From NCBI GenBank assembly GCA_021838635.1, contig JAKCDC010000010.1, forward strand, positions 23,688 to 87,687: a DNA stretch of 64,000 nt. Reading direction: 5' to 3'. Both the position numbers and the translations under genes were made by a program. The notes under the pieces were generated by a model that made no database searches, was not told the DNA's origin, and saw nothing but the letters and a program-made list of their open reading frames with translations. Position 1 is the first letter of the stretch, and each line of letters begins with the position of its first letter. Origin of the DNA: Pseudomonadota bacterium. GTDB lineage: Bacteria; Pseudomonadota; Gammaproteobacteria; Steroidobacterales; Steroidobacteraceae. This document shows positions 8,689-19,774 of the stretch, one piece after another.

Positions 8689-9765
8689 TCAGGGCGCGGC
8701 GCGGGGGCGTCCGCTGAACAGCCCGGCAAGCGCATCCACCGCCACCTGCGCGCCGTCGGCAAGCGATAGGGCTGCAATGTGCCCGATCATCGCCTGGCGC
8801 CGCGGCTCGTCCTCGATCACCCCGCGCGCAACCGCCGCGATCTCGGCAGCATCGAGCCGCGCCGGCACCGCCACGCCCGCCTGGGCGGACCGGCGTACAC
8901 GGATCGGCTGGTCCCGATTGATGGGCGATGCGACGCACGGCACGCCACAGGCGACCGCCTGCAGCAGCGTCTGGCCGCCGTTGGTCACCACCAGACGCGC
9001 ACCGCGCATCAACGCGAACAATTCATGCTGCGGCAGGAACCGGTGCGTACTGAGTCCCTGCGGCTGCGGCCCCTCTCCCGGTCCAACGTACACCGTCGGC
9101 ACGCCCGCCTCGGCGAGCAGCACGGCCGCGGCCCGGAACCGCGACGGCGCATCCGGCGCATTGGGCGGCGCGGCGCCACCGCCCGGCACGACCAGCACGG
9201 GACCGGAAAGCGCCGCCGTGCGGTCCGCTGAGGGCGTCTCCTGAGCGCCCTCGAGGGGTGGCAGCACGATATCAAGGTAGCGCGGCGCGGGCTTGCCACA
9301 CAGCCAGCGGTTGAGGCGCTCGAACGGTACCGGGCCGCCGGAGATGAAGCGCGGGAAAGCGATCCAGTGTTCGTCGATCAAGCGCATCCAGCGCAGCCGT
9401 GCGGCCTTCAGCCGCTTGCGCCTGCGATAGCTGATGAAGACCACCGCCGCGCCCGCCTCACGCGCGGCGCGGAACTGCGCGCTGCGCCCGGCATTGGCGA
9501 ACACCACAATGTCCGGCCGGAAGGTGTTGATGGCCATAACCACCTCCGGTGTGTGAAACGTCGGCGAGGATGGCAACAGTGTCGACTCAAACGGGGTGCT
9601 CGCCGCGTACGGCGCGTTGCGGTTGAGCAGGAAATGGATGGCCGCATCGGGCCAGCGCTGCTGCGCGGCCTGAGCGATGGCGAGCGACTGGAAGTACTCG
9701 CCCATGCCGGTCGCCCCGGAGACCGGCACGAACAACAGGCGCGGTGCGCCGGGCACGGCGCTCAT
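8689..9765 (-). CDS. GT-B fold glycosyltransferase (family 28-like C-terminal domain)
   Basis: Predicted sugar transferase of 358 residues, probably cytoplasmic or peripheral at the inner membrane. The N-terminal segment RLLFVPVSGATGMGEYFQ resembles the GT-B acceptor-domain opening. The C-terminal block VTNGGQTLLQAVACGVPCV matches the nucleotide-sugar donor site of MurG/UGT-like enzymes, followed by a Gln in RDQP. The acceptor is unknown. It sits just downstream (43 bases) of a UDP-glucuronate decarboxylase gene on the same strand, so UDP-xylose or a related pentose is a reasonable guess for the donor. Start ATG at 9765 gives the natural N-terminus. Confidence 0.8.
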   Translation of the reverse strand: MSAVPGAPRLLFVPVSGATGMGEYFQSLAIAQAAQQRWPDAAIHFLLNRNAPYAASTPFESTLLPSSPTFHTPEVVMAINTFRPDIVVFANAGRSAQFRAAREAGAAVVFISYRRRKRLKAARLRWMRLIDEHWIAFPRFISGGPVPFERLNRWLCGKPAPRYLDIVLPPLEGAQETPSADRTAALSGPVLVVPGGGAAPPNAPDAPSRFRAAAVLLAEAGVPTVYVGPGEGPQPQGLSTHRFLPQHELFALMRGARLVVTNGGQTLLQAVACGVPCVASPINRDQPIRVRRSAQAGVAVPARLDAAEIAAVARGVIEDEPRRQAMIGHIAALSLADGAQVAVDALAGLFSGRPRAAP

Positions 9766-9808
9766 GGGCGCACCGGCGCGCTGACCTTGGGCCGGCAGCG
9801 GCACGGCC

Positions 9809-10774
9809 TCACGTGCCACTCGGCAAGAAGCTGCGGAAATACTCGATGGTCGGGGCGAGCCCGTCGGCGAGCGCAACCGCCGGTCGCCAGCCGAGCAGCT
9901 GCTGCGCCTTGGTAATGTCCGGCTGGCGCTGCTTCGGGTCATCGGCCGGCAGCGGCGCGAAGGTGATGGGCGAGCGCGAGCCGCACTGGCGCACGATGAC
10001 CTCGGCCATCTCACGCACCGTCATCTCGTTGGGATTGCCGAGATTGATCGGTCCGGTAACCTCGTCGGCGGAGTTCATCAGGCGCACCAGACCCTCGACC
10101 AGATCTGACACGTAGCAGAACGAGCGGGTCTGGCTGCCGTCGCCGTACAGGGTGATCGGCGCCCCGCGCAGCGCCTGCATCACGAAATTCGATACCACGC
10201 GGCCATCATTGGGGTGCATGTACGGACCATAGGTATTGAAGATCCGCGCCACCTTGATGCGCAGCCGATGCTGGCGGTAATAGTCGAAGAAGAGCGTCTC
10301 GGCGCAGCGCTTGCCCTCGTCGTAGCAGGCGCGCGGCCCGATCGGGTTGACGTTGCCCCAGTACTCCTCGGTCTGCGGGTGCGTGGTTGGGTCCCCGTAC
10401 ACCTCGCTGGTCGAGGCCTGCAGAATCTTGGCCCGCACACGCTTGGCGAGCCCGAGCATGTTGATCGCTCCGTGCACCGAGGTCTTGGTGGTCTGCACGG
10501 GGTTGTTCTGATAGTGCACGGGCGAGGCCGGACAGGCTAGGTTGTAGATCTCGTCGACCTCGACGAACAGCGGGAAGGTGACGTCATGACGCAGCAGCTC
10601 GAAGTTCGGCCGGGCGAGCAGATCGGCGACGTTCTCGCGTGTTCCGGTGTAGAAGTTATCGACGCACAGCACGTCGTTATCTTCCTCGACCAGCCGCCGG
10701 CACAGATGCGCGCCGATGAAACCAGCACCGCCGGTGACCAGGATTCGCTTGCGCAGTGAATAACGCTTGTTCAT
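9809..10774 (-). CDS. uxs: UDP-glucuronate decarboxylase (UDP-xylose synthase) family, extended SDR
   Basis: Expected to convert UDP-glucuronate to UDP-xylose with bound NAD+. The 321-residue protein has the Rossmann motif [10 protein letters not shown], the D of CVDNFYTG that contacts NAD ribose, [12 protein letters not shown] and the TSEVYGDP Ser/Thr segment. The catalytic YDEGK and [17 protein letters not shown] are strong signatures of the Uxs subgroup against dTDP-glucose dehydratases. It lies between a glycosyltransferase and a DUF6165 gene, all on the minus strand, in a Kdo/heptose locus. No UDP-glucose dehydrogenase gene is in the window, so its substrate must come from elsewhere. Confidence 0.88.
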   Translation of the reverse strand: MNKRYSLRKRILVTGGAGFIGAHLCRRLVEEDNDVLCVDNFYTGTRENVADLLARPNFELLRHDVTFPLFVEVDEIYNLACPASPVHYQNNPVQTTKTSVHGAINMLGLAKRVRAKILQASTSEVYGDPTTHPQTEEYWGNVNPIGPRACYDEGKRCAETLFFDYYRQHRLRIKVARIFNTYGPYMHPNDGRVVSNFVMQALRGAPITLYGDGSQTRSFCYVSDLVEGLVRLMNSADEVTGPINLGNPNEMTVREMAEVIVRQCGSRSPITFAPLPADDPKQRQPDITKAQQLLGWRPAVALADGLAPTIEYFRSFLPSGT

Positions 10775-10820
10775 AGATCCCTGTGCCTGCCTTGAGCCCG
10801 GTGCGCGGCGCGCGGGCGCC

Positions 10821-11210
10821 TCAACGATACGCCTGGTAGGACTTCTCCTCGAGAAGCCGCGAACCGAGCGCCAGGTTGATGCGCTTTTTCACCGCGGCAC
10901 GCTCGTCGTTCTCGATGTACACCGAACGGGCGAGTTCGATGAACTCGGCATCGAAGGCGCGCGCAGCCTCCTTGGCGCGGATGCGGTCCTCGATGTCCCA
11001 GAGCCGCTCATTGACCGTCTGCAGCGCGCGCTCCTCGGTCGCGACGTCCGCCGCGCCGCACGCACCGCGCCAGGTACGCTCGAGCAGCTCGAGCTCCAGG
11101 CGTACGTTGGCGAGCTTGGCCGCATCGTGCATCCGCTCGGCCTTAATTCTGAGGATGGTGATCTTGTCGAGCAGTTCGCCCGGGGAGATCGGCACCAGAA
11201 TGTCGTTCAT
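10821..11210 (-). CDS. DUF6165 family protein of unknown function
   Basis: A 129-residue soluble, highly charged helical protein beginning [20 protein letters not shown] and ending near EEKSYQAYR. The opening and the length match the DUF6165 family, which is often seen in lipopolysaccharide and cell-surface sugar loci but has no established activity. No catalytic motif, membrane segment or signal peptide is visible; long helices suggest a coiled-coil or adaptor role. It starts six bases from the end of the upstream heptosyltransferase gene, so the two are likely co-transcribed and may work together. Confidence 0.8.
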   Translation of the reverse strand: MNDILVPISPGELLDKITILRIKAERMHDAAKLANVRLELELLERTWRGACGAADVATEERALQTVNERLWDIEDRIRAKEAARAFDAEFIELARSVYIENDERAAVKKRINLALGSRLLEEKSYQAYR

Positions 11211-11215
11211 GGCCG

Positions 11216-12259
11216 CTATGCTAACAATTCATCGAGCTTTGCGGTCACCTGCCGCACCTCGATCAGGTCCATCACACCCGGCACCTCGATCTTCGTGGTC
11301 CAGGGCAGCTGCTGCGGCTCGCAGCCGCGCCAGCGCCGGGCCGCCTCGGCGTAAGCGTCGACGCACCAGCGGCGCGACAGGTACGGTCCGCTGCGCTCGG
11401 AATTGGTGGCCGCGTACAGGCCGATCACCGGCGTGCCGACCATGGTGGCCATGTGCGCCGGACCGGAGTCCGGACTCACCAGCACGGTGGCGCGCGCGAG
11501 CAGCGCGAGCAGCTGCGCCAGTGTGTCGCGTCCGATCTGATTGCACAGCGCGAGTCCGGCGGCGCGCTCGATTTGCTCGCCCATCAGACGCTCGGCGGCC
11601 GACGGGCCGCCGGCCAGGATCACTCGCATGCCGTGGCGGCGCACGGCGTGCTCGGCGAGTGCCGCGTAGCGCTCGGGCCGCCAGTTGCGCAGCGCATGAC
11701 TCGAGCAGGGACTGATCACCAGTGTCGGGCGCTCATCGGGGATCAGACGCCGCGCGTACTCGAGCGCCTCGGCCGGCAGGGGCACATCCCAGCGCAGCAC
11801 GCGCTCGGTGATGCCGAGGGCGGCCGGAAAGCCGAAGAAGCTCTCGAGCACGTGCTCGCGCTGGCGCGCCTCGATCTGCGCGTTGGTGAACAGCCACTGC
11901 AGCTCGCGCGCCCGGGCACGGTCGAAGCCGAGCCGCACCCCGGCGCAGACTACGCGCGACAGCACGCTCGCGCGCAGCGACAGCTGCATGTGCATCAGCA
12001 CGTCGAATCGGCGCCCGGCGAGCCGCGCCCGCAGCTCGCGCGCCGCCGAGAGCCCGGCGCGCTTCTCGACGGTGATAAACTCCACTCCCTCGATCAGCCC
12101 GAGCAGCCGCGCCTCCGTCTTACCGATGATCCACGTCAACTGCGTCTCGGGCCAGCTACGCTGCAGCGTACGTATCACCGGCACGACGTGGCAGGTGTCG
12201 CCGAGTGCAGAAAGCCTGAGGATGCACACGGAGCGCGGCGGTCGATCGGTGGGCAGCAT
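11216..12259 (-). CDS. GT9 family heptosyltransferase (WaaC/F/Q-like)
   Basis: Transfers heptose, or a related sugar, onto the lipopolysaccharide inner core at the cytoplasmic side of the inner membrane. The N-terminal CILRLSALGDTCHVVPVIR is the GT9 hallmark, with the catalytic Asp of ALGD. The donor site shows SPCSSHALRNWRPERYAAL and VSPDSGPAHMATMVGTPVIGLY. Which core position it serves cannot be told from sequence. Start ATG at 12259 (347 residues) avoids overlap with the divergent Kdo kinase gene; a longer in-frame start at 12319 would overlap it. First gene of the leftward four-gene group. Confidence 0.92.
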   Translation of the reverse strand: MLPTDRPPRSVCILRLSALGDTCHVVPVIRTLQRSWPETQLTWIIGKTEARLLGLIEGVEFITVEKRAGLSAARELRARLAGRRFDVLMHMQLSLRASVLSRVVCAGVRLGFDRARARELQWLFTNAQIEARQREHVLESFFGFPAALGITERVLRWDVPLPAEALEYARRLIPDERPTLVISPCSSHALRNWRPERYAALAEHAVRRHGMRVILAGGPSAAERLMGEQIERAAGLALCNQIGRDTLAQLLALLARATVLVSPDSGPAHMATMVGTPVIGLYAATNSERSGPYLSRRWCVDAYAEAARRWRGCEPQQLPWTTKIEVPGVMDLIEVRQVTAKLDELLA

Positions 12260-12291
12260 CACGGGGGAGTTGGAATGAGGAGCGCGATCCG

Positions 12292-13047
12292 GTGAGCGCG
12301 AACGGGCCGCTCGGGCCATTGGTCAAGCACGTGCCCATCGTGGGCGGCGCCATGCTATACAACGCGGCGCTGGCCCGCAATTGGCAGCCGGAGTGGTTCG
12401 AGCCGCAGTACTGGGCCGCGCAGGGGCGGCTCACGGGCACCGCACGCGGGCGCGGTACCGCCCATTTCGTACAGGTCGAGGGCCGCGAGCTGGTGCTGCG
12501 GCACTATCGGCGCGGCGGACTGCTCGCGCGCCGCTTCGGCGACCGCTATTCCTGGCGCGGGGAGCTCAACACGCGGCCGTTCGCCGAGTGGCTGCTCACC
12601 CATCGGCTGCACCGCGCAGGATTGCCCGTTCCGATGCCGATTGCCGCGCGCTACCTGCGCGAGGGCCGCTATTACCGCGGTGACCTCATCACCGAGCGGC
12701 TCTCGGCCACCCAATCACTCACCGCCGCACTGCAGGAGACGGCCCTGCCGCTGCTCACCTGGATCGCGATCGGGCGCTGCATCCGCCGCTTTCACGACCT
12801 TGGCGTCGATCATGCCGATCTCAACGCGCACAACGTCCTGATTGGCGCCGAGACGGTCTACCTGGTGGACTTTGACCGCTGCCGGCTGCGCCCCGATGGC
12901 TTCTGGCGCGACGGCAACTTGGTGCGGCTGCGCCGCTCGCTGGAGAAGGTCACTTACGCGCTGCCGGCGGAGCGGTTCACGGAGGCGGACTGGCATGCGC
13001 TGCTGGGCGGCTACCAGTCCCCACCCGCGCCGCCGCAGGCGCCCTAG
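12292..13047 (+). CDS. kdkA: 3-deoxy-D-manno-octulosonic acid kinase
   Basis: Phosphorylates the Kdo residue of nascent lipopolysaccharide with ATP. The protein of 251 residues belongs to the WaaP/KdkA protein-kinase-like family: VLRHYRRGG near the N-terminus carries the ATP-binding Lys/Arg region, DHADLNAHNVLI is the catalytic loop and YLVDFDRCRLR carries the metal-binding DFD. GTG start, preceded by gagga. It overlaps waaA by one base (TAGTG). KdkA is known from organisms with a phosphorylated single Kdo, such as Haemophilus and Xanthomonas relatives, which hints at the core type here. Confidence 0.92.
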   Translation: MSANGPLGPLVKHVPIVGGAMLYNAALARNWQPEWFEPQYWAAQGRLTGTARGRGTAHFVQVEGRELVLRHYRRGGLLARRFGDRYSWRGELNTRPFAEWLLTHRLHRAGLPVPMPIAARYLREGRYYRGDLITERLSATQSLTAALQETALPLLTWIAIGRCIRRFHDLGVDHADLNAHNVLIGAETVYLVDFDRCRLRPDGFWRDGNLVRLRRSLEKVTYALPAERFTEADWHALLGGYQSPPAPPQAP

Positions 13048-14324
13048 TGCGCCTGCTTTACCGAATCGCAGTGACGCCCGCCGCAGGGCTGCACGCGGCG
13101 CTGCTGTGGCTGCGCGCGCGCCTGCGAGGTGAGCCGCTCGCCCCGCCGATGGCACAACGCTTCGGGTTCGCCCCACCGGTCACGGGCCGACCGGTGTGGA
13201 TCCACGCCGCCTCGGTCGGCGAGGTGCAGCTCGCTGCCACGCTGGTCCGTGCGCTGCGCGCGCACTACCCCGATCTGCCGCTGCTGGTCACGGCGTTCAC
13301 GCCCACCGGGGCGGCGCGTGCCGCAGCCACCCTCGCCCCCGAAGTGACCGTACGCGCCCTGCCCTACGACCTGCCGGGGCCGGTGCGACGGTTCCTCGGG
13401 CGTACCGAACCGCGCCTCGCGATCGTCCTGGAGACCGAGCTGTGGCCGACGCTGTTCGAGGCCTGCCGGCGCCGCGGCCTCCCGCTGTTCATCGCGAACG
13501 CGCGGCTCTCCGAACGCGCCGCACACCGCTACCGCCGCTTCGGCACATTGTTCGCGCCTGCGCTGCGCGCCGCGGTGATCGCCGCCCGCAGCGCCGAGGA
13601 CGCCGAGCGCTTCCGCTCGATCGGCGCAGATGCCGCACTGACGCATGTCACCGGCAACCTCAAATTCGACTACACCCCGCCGCCGGACCTCGCTGCGCGC
13701 GCCCGGGCGCTGCGCACCCGTTACGCCGAGGGCCGACCGTTGTGGGTCGCCGGCAGCACCCACGACGGGGAGGATGCGGCGATGATCGCCGCCCACGCCC
13801 GCGTGCGCGCACGCCTGCCCGATGCGGTACTGGTATTGGCCCCCCGCCACCCGCAGCGCTTCGAGAGCGTTGCCGCCGAACTGAGCGCGCAGGGCATGCC
13901 CTACGTGCGCCATTCGCGCTCACCCGACGCGGCGGCAGCGGCGGGGGCCGCGGTGGTGCTGCTCGATACGCTCGGGGAGCTGCTGGATTTCTATGCGGCG
14001 GCCGATGCGGCGTTCGTCGGCGGCAGCCTCGTGCCGATCGGCGGACACAACCTGCTCGAGCCAGCCGCTCTGGGCAGACCCGTGGCCACCGGCCCGTCGG
14101 ACTTCAATGCCGCCGAAATCGCACGACTGCTGCTGGAGTGCGGTGCAGCGCGGCGCGTACACGACGAGCAGGAATTAGGCACCTGCATGCTCGAATGGCT
14201 GCACGACCCGCTCGAACGGACCCGGGTCGGCGAACTCGGCCGCGCTGCGGTCGAAACCCACCGCGGCGCGCTCAAGCGGCTGCTCGGTCTGATCGGTCCA
14301 CAGCTCGGCCCACCCACGGCCTGA
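13047..14324 (+). CDS. waaA: Kdo transferase (3-deoxy-D-manno-octulosonic acid transferase)
   Basis: Adds Kdo to lipid IVA at the inner membrane. The 425-residue protein has the N-terminal hydrophobic anchor region, the block WIHAASVGEVQ with the catalytic Glu, LVTAFTPTGAA, LETELWPTLF and, in the donor domain, AGSTHDGEDAAM, APRHPQRFE and GGSLVPIGGHNLLEPAALG. All are standard WaaA features. The GTG start overlaps the kdkA stop by one base, so the two are translationally coupled. With KdkA downstream in function, a single phosphorylated Kdo is plausible, but the number of Kdo units added cannot be read from sequence. Confidence 0.96.
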   Translation: MRLLYRIAVTPAAGLHAALLWLRARLRGEPLAPPMAQRFGFAPPVTGRPVWIHAASVGEVQLAATLVRALRAHYPDLPLLVTAFTPTGAARAAATLAPEVTVRALPYDLPGPVRRFLGRTEPRLAIVLETELWPTLFEACRRRGLPLFIANARLSERAAHRYRRFGTLFAPALRAAVIAARSAEDAERFRSIGADAALTHVTGNLKFDYTPPPDLAARARALRTRYAEGRPLWVAGSTHDGEDAAMIAAHARVRARLPDAVLVLAPRHPQRFESVAAELSAQGMPYVRHSRSPDAAAAAGAAVVLLDTLGELLDFYAAADAAFVGGSLVPIGGHNLLEPAALGRPVATGPSDFNAAEIARLLLECGAARRVHDEQELGTCMLEWLHDPLERTRVGELGRAAVETHRGALKRLLGLIGPQLGPPTA

Positions 14325-14338
14325 ACCGCGGCGCGCAC

Positions 14339-14536
14339 TCAGCGGCGCAGCGTGTACTCGGCGCCGCAGTACGGGCACTTGGCCCAGCCGCTCGCCTCGA
14401 TCGGCAGATACACCTTGGGGTGGGAATTCCACAGCTGCATCTGCGGCATGGGGCAGGAGAGCGGCAGGTCGTCGCCCCCCACCTCGTACTGATGCTGGGC
14501 GTTGGGCTGGATCAGGGGCTGCGCGGCTGCGGCCAT
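14339..14536 (-). CDS. Small zinc-finger protein, zf-CHCC family
   Basis: A 65-residue protein with one Cys-His-Cys-Cys zinc site: C in LSCPMPQMQLWNSHP (Cys and His), then CPYC followed by GAEYTLRR. This matches the zf-CHCC family related to the NDUFS6 subunit of mitochondrial complex I; in bacteria its role is not established. It lies downstream of glnE on the same strand with a 65-base gap, and converges on waaA. ATG at 14536 gives a full-length family member. Confidence 0.85.
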   Translation of the reverse strand: MAAAAQPLIQPNAQHQYEVGGDDLPLSCPMPQMQLWNSHPKVYLPIEASGWAKCPYCGAEYTLRR

Positions 14537-14601
14537 GTCTATTCCTTGCAGGCAGAACTCGGTGGACTCAGCATTATAGCGGCCGCGACCGCTTTCGGGC
14601 C

Positions 14602-17460
14602 CTACCCTGTGGCCTCGGACCCGAAGGTCTGCTCCCAGATGGCGCTGACTGCGGCCCGTTCGGCGGCAAAGGCCCCGTCGGACGGCGCCTCGGGACCCTC
14701 AAGCGCCAGGCGATGGCGGTGGGCCCGATACGCCCGGTAGGCGCCGGTCAGCACGTCCACGGTCTGCTGCGGCACCAGATTCGCCGAAGCGACGGACTCG
14801 AGCTGGCGGATGGTATCGGCGAACAGGGCCACCGGCGGGTACTCGCGCGCCCACTTCAGCGCCCAGTACTGGGCGAGGAACTCGATGTCGGCGATGCCGC
14901 CCGCCTCGTTCTTCAGATCGTTCGCCTGCGGCTCGCGCCGCGAGCGCTCGCGGCGCATCCGCTCGCGCATCGCACGCACCTCCTCGCGCAGCGTCTCGCG
15001 CCGCACGTTGAAGCGCAGGATCTCGAGCCGGATGCGCTCGAACTCGGCGCACAGTTCGCGCGAGCCGGCCACAGCGCGCGCGTGCAACAGCGCCTGATGC
15101 TCCCACGTCCAGGCCTCGCGCCGCTGATACTCGGCGAAGGCGTCGATCTGGGTCACGAGCAGGCCACCCTTGCCGCTCGGGCGCAACCGCACGTCGACCT
15201 CGTAGAGCCGCCCGGCTGCCGAGTGCATGGTGAGCAGATGCACCACGCGCTGCACGAGGCGGGCGAAAAACACCTGATTGTCGATCGGCCGCTCGCCGCA
15301 GGTCTCCTGGCGCTCCCCGCGCGAGTCGTGCACGAACACCAGATCCAGATCCGAGCCGTAGCCGAGTTCCATGCCGCCGAGCTTGCCGTAGCCGATCGCG
15401 CACACTCGCACCTCGCGGCGGGCCTCGGTACAGCACGGCGCCCCGAACTGCGCGGTGATCTGGCGCCAGCCAAGCTCCATGGCCCGATCGAGGATGACCT
15501 CGGCAATCTCGGTCAGCCGGTCGCTGACGCGCATCACCGGCAGGCGCCCGGACAGATCCGCCACCGCCACGCGAAACACTGCCGCCCGCTTGAAGTGACA
15601 CAATGCCTCGATCTGCCGCTCCGGATCGTCCGCCTCGACCCGCCCGAGGGCCGCGGCGAGTTCGCACTCGAGCGCGGCGCGCTCCGGCAGCGCCTCGAAA
15701 CTGCGCTCATCGATGAACTCATCGAGCAGCAATGGGTGGGCAGCGATCTGTGCAGCCAGAAACTCTCCCTGCGCGCAGATGCGCACCAGCCGCACCCGCA
15801 CCGGCGGACTTTCGCGCAACAGCGCGAAATAGGCCGAACGCTTGCCCATGGCCTCGAGGATCGCGAGAATGCGTCTCAGCACGGTCAGCTGCTGCGAACC
15901 GGCGCTGATCTCGGCGGCAATGTCGGCGAGCAGCGCCGGCAACAGCCCCTGCAGTCGGTGGCGGCCGGCCTCGTCGAGTTTACGCACCAGCGTCGAGGCG
16001 CGCAGCGCAAGCAACTGCTCGGCGACCGCGGCGGCAGCGGCAAATCCGGCCTGGGCGAGCGACTCGATGAGCGCCGCAGTCTCCGCCGGGGCATCCCACG
16101 CCCGGCCCAGATCGATGCTCACCCCGACACGCTCGCCCCCGACGCCGCCGAGCACCAGGCGCTGGAAATACTGCATGACGCGCTGGCGGTGCGCGTCGAG
16201 CACTGCCGAGAGCGCCGGCCAATCCACCGCCCCGACGGCGAGGGCACAGCGCTCGCGAGCGAGCGCCTCCTCGGGCAACAGGTGCGTCTGCTGGTCGGCG
16301 AGCATCTGCAGGGCATTCTCGAGGCGGCGCAGATAGCGGTATGCCGCGGTCAGCTCCTGCACCGCCGCGGGCGCAAGGACGTGCGCCTCGCCGAGCCGCC
16401 CGAGCGCCTCGAGCAGCGAGGGGGTCTGCAGCTGCGGATCGCGCCCACCGCGGATCAGCTGGAAGGTCTGCGCGATGAACTCGATCTCGCGGATGCCCCC
16501 TGGACCGAGTTTGACGTGTTCGGCCAGTTCGCGCCGCGCCACTTCGCGCTCGATCAGCCCCTTCATCTCGCGCAGGCTCTCGAACACACCGTAGTCGAGG
16601 TAGCGCCGATAGACGAACGGACGCAGCGCGGCGGCCTGGACTTCCGCGAAGCGCTCGGCACCGACCACGGGGCGGGCCTTCACGTACGCGTAGCGTTCCC
16701 AGTCGCGCCCGTACAGCGACAGGTAGTCCTCGAGTGCCGCGAAGCTCGTCACCAGCGGACCGCTGTCGCCAAACGGCCGCAAGCGCAAATCCACCCGTAG
16801 CACGATGCCCTCGGGGGTCGGGGATTCGAGCAGCCGGATCATGCCCTGGCCGAGACGGGTGAAGAACTCCTCGTTGCTGATCGGACGTTTCCCGTCGGTC
16901 TCGCCGTGCTCAGGAAACAACAGCACCAGATCGACGTCGGAGGAAAAATTCAGCTCGCGGCCACCGAGCTTGCCCATGGCCAGCACCACCAGCGGCTGCA
17001 CCGCGCCGTCGGCGCCGCGTGGCTCGCCGAAGCGCTCGATGAGCGGCCGACGCGCGGAGTGCACGGCCGAACTGATCGCCGCATCGGCGAAGTCCGAGGA
17101 CTCGCGCAGGGTTTCCTCGATCTGCGCCCAGCCGGCTAGCGCGCGCCAGGCGATACGGACCAGCTCACGGCGCCGCCACCGCCGCAGCGCCGCCAGCATC
17201 CCCGCTTCGCCGTCTTCGGGGGGCGGGGCACGGCGGGAGAACTCCTGCGGCGCGAGCGGCCGCTGCAGAGCGCCGTCGGCAACCAGATCCGCCAGCAGCT
17301 GCGGCTCGCGCACGCACGCCTCAGCGACGAAGTCGCTGGCGGCAAACACCTGCAGCAGGGCCGTACCGAGGTGTGGCTCAAGTGCCGCATGCAGCCCTGG
17401 CGCGACGGCCTCGAGGGCCTCCAGGCGGCGTTGCATCAGAGCATCGAGTGCGGGCGTCAT
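14602..17460 (-). CDS. glnE: Bifunctional glutamine synthetase adenylyltransferase/deadenylylase
   Basis: Switches glutamine synthetase off by adding AMP and on by removing it, in response to PII and glutamine. The 952-residue protein has two nucleotidyltransferase halves: GKLGGRELNFSSDVDLVLLF in the N-terminal deadenylylase half and GKLGGMELGYGSDLDLVFVH in the C-terminal adenylylase half, each with the metal-binding DxD. The length matches the E. coli enzyme. Start MTPALDALMQRRLEALEA at 17460 was chosen; a longer frame to 17595 runs into the groEL terminator and so cannot be the native start. It follows groEL on the same strand but is separated by that terminator. Confidence 0.94.
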   Translation of the reverse strand: MTPALDALMQRRLEALEAVAPGLHAALEPHLGTALLQVFAASDFVAEACVREPQLLADLVADGALQRPLAPQEFSRRAPPPEDGEAGMLAALRRWRRRELVRIAWRALAGWAQIEETLRESSDFADAAISSAVHSARRPLIERFGEPRGADGAVQPLVVLAMGKLGGRELNFSSDVDLVLLFPEHGETDGKRPISNEEFFTRLGQGMIRLLESPTPEGIVLRVDLRLRPFGDSGPLVTSFAALEDYLSLYGRDWERYAYVKARPVVGAERFAEVQAAALRPFVYRRYLDYGVFESLREMKGLIEREVARRELAEHVKLGPGGIREIEFIAQTFQLIRGGRDPQLQTPSLLEALGRLGEAHVLAPAAVQELTAAYRYLRRLENALQMLADQQTHLLPEEALARERCALAVGAVDWPALSAVLDAHRQRVMQYFQRLVLGGVGGERVGVSIDLGRAWDAPAETAALIESLAQAGFAAAAAVAEQLLALRASTLVRKLDEAGRHRLQGLLPALLADIAAEISAGSQQLTVLRRILAILEAMGKRSAYFALLRESPPVRVRLVRICAQGEFLAAQIAAHPLLLDEFIDERSFEALPERAALECELAAALGRVEADDPERQIEALCHFKRAAVFRVAVADLSGRLPVMRVSDRLTEIAEVILDRAMELGWRQITAQFGAPCCTEARREVRVCAIGYGKLGGMELGYGSDLDLVFVHDSRGERQETCGERPIDNQVFFARLVQRVVHLLTMHSAAGRLYEVDVRLRPSGKGGLLVTQIDAFAEYQRREAWTWEHQALLHARAVAGSRELCAEFERIRLEILRFNVRRETLREEVRAMRERMRRERSRREPQANDLKNEAGGIADIEFLAQYWALKWAREYPPVALFADTIRQLESVASANLVPQQTVDVLTGAYRAYRAHRHRLALEGPEAPSDGAFAAERAAVSAIWEQTFGSEATG

Positions 17461-17579
17461 GATGGACGCATACAGCCCGAAGCGGCGCGCAATTGCAAGA
17501 CGCCCCCGCGCCACACTGTTGGCGACATGCAACATCAGGCAAAACGACACAACGCGTCGCGGTGTATCGGATTTGAAAC

Positions 17580-17606
17580 AAAAAAAGCCCCGCATGTAGC
17601 GGGGCT
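17580..17606 (-). terminator. Intrinsic terminator downstream of groESL
   Basis: On the minus strand, stem AGCCCCGC with loop TACAT and complementary arm GCGGGGCT (17586-17593 against 17599-17606), then seven T (complement of 17580-17586). This is a canonical Rho-independent terminator about 140 bases after the groEL stop. It separates the chaperonin operon from glnE. Confidence 0.88.
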
Positions 17607-17700
17607 TCGAGGATTGCGCGGAATAGGGGGGTCTTGATCCGCGTCTTTCAGGATTGTCCCCGCTTTGGGGTCGGGCACAATCCCTAACTGATGTTGAGAT

Positions 17701-17731
17701 GGTACCGATTCCGTCCGCTGGAATCGATACC
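17701..17731 (-). repeat. Imperfect hairpin just after groEL
   Basis: Arms 17701-17712 and 17720-17731 are complementary over 12 positions with one mismatch, around a 7-base loop. It begins 16 bases after the groEL stop and has no T-tract. It may stabilise the 3' end of the groESL message upstream of the real terminator. Confidence 0.45.
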
Positions 17732-17746
17732 TCTTTAGAGGGAAGC

Positions 17747-19691
<1,945 letters not shown>

Positions 19692-19747
19692 GGTGAACGC
19701 TCCTTAAAAAGAACCGATGGATTTAAGTTAAAGCCACAGGAGAGCTA

Positions 19748-19774
19748 TTAGCACTCTACCCGTGTGGCTGCTAA
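19748..19774 (-). promoter_or_regulatory. CIRCE element (HrcA operator) of groESL
   Basis: The consensus is TTAGCACTC, nine bases, GAGTGCTAA. On the plus strand the window reads TTAGCACTC, nine bases, GGCTGCTAA: one arm perfect, the other with two mismatches. It sits directly downstream of the -10 of the groES promoter, the normal operator position for HrcA repression. The hrcA gene is not in the window. Confidence 0.9.

Noticed and set aside
17461..17595. Longer N-terminus for GlnE
   Set aside because: The extended frame reads back through the groEL terminator stem, so translation from there is not credible.
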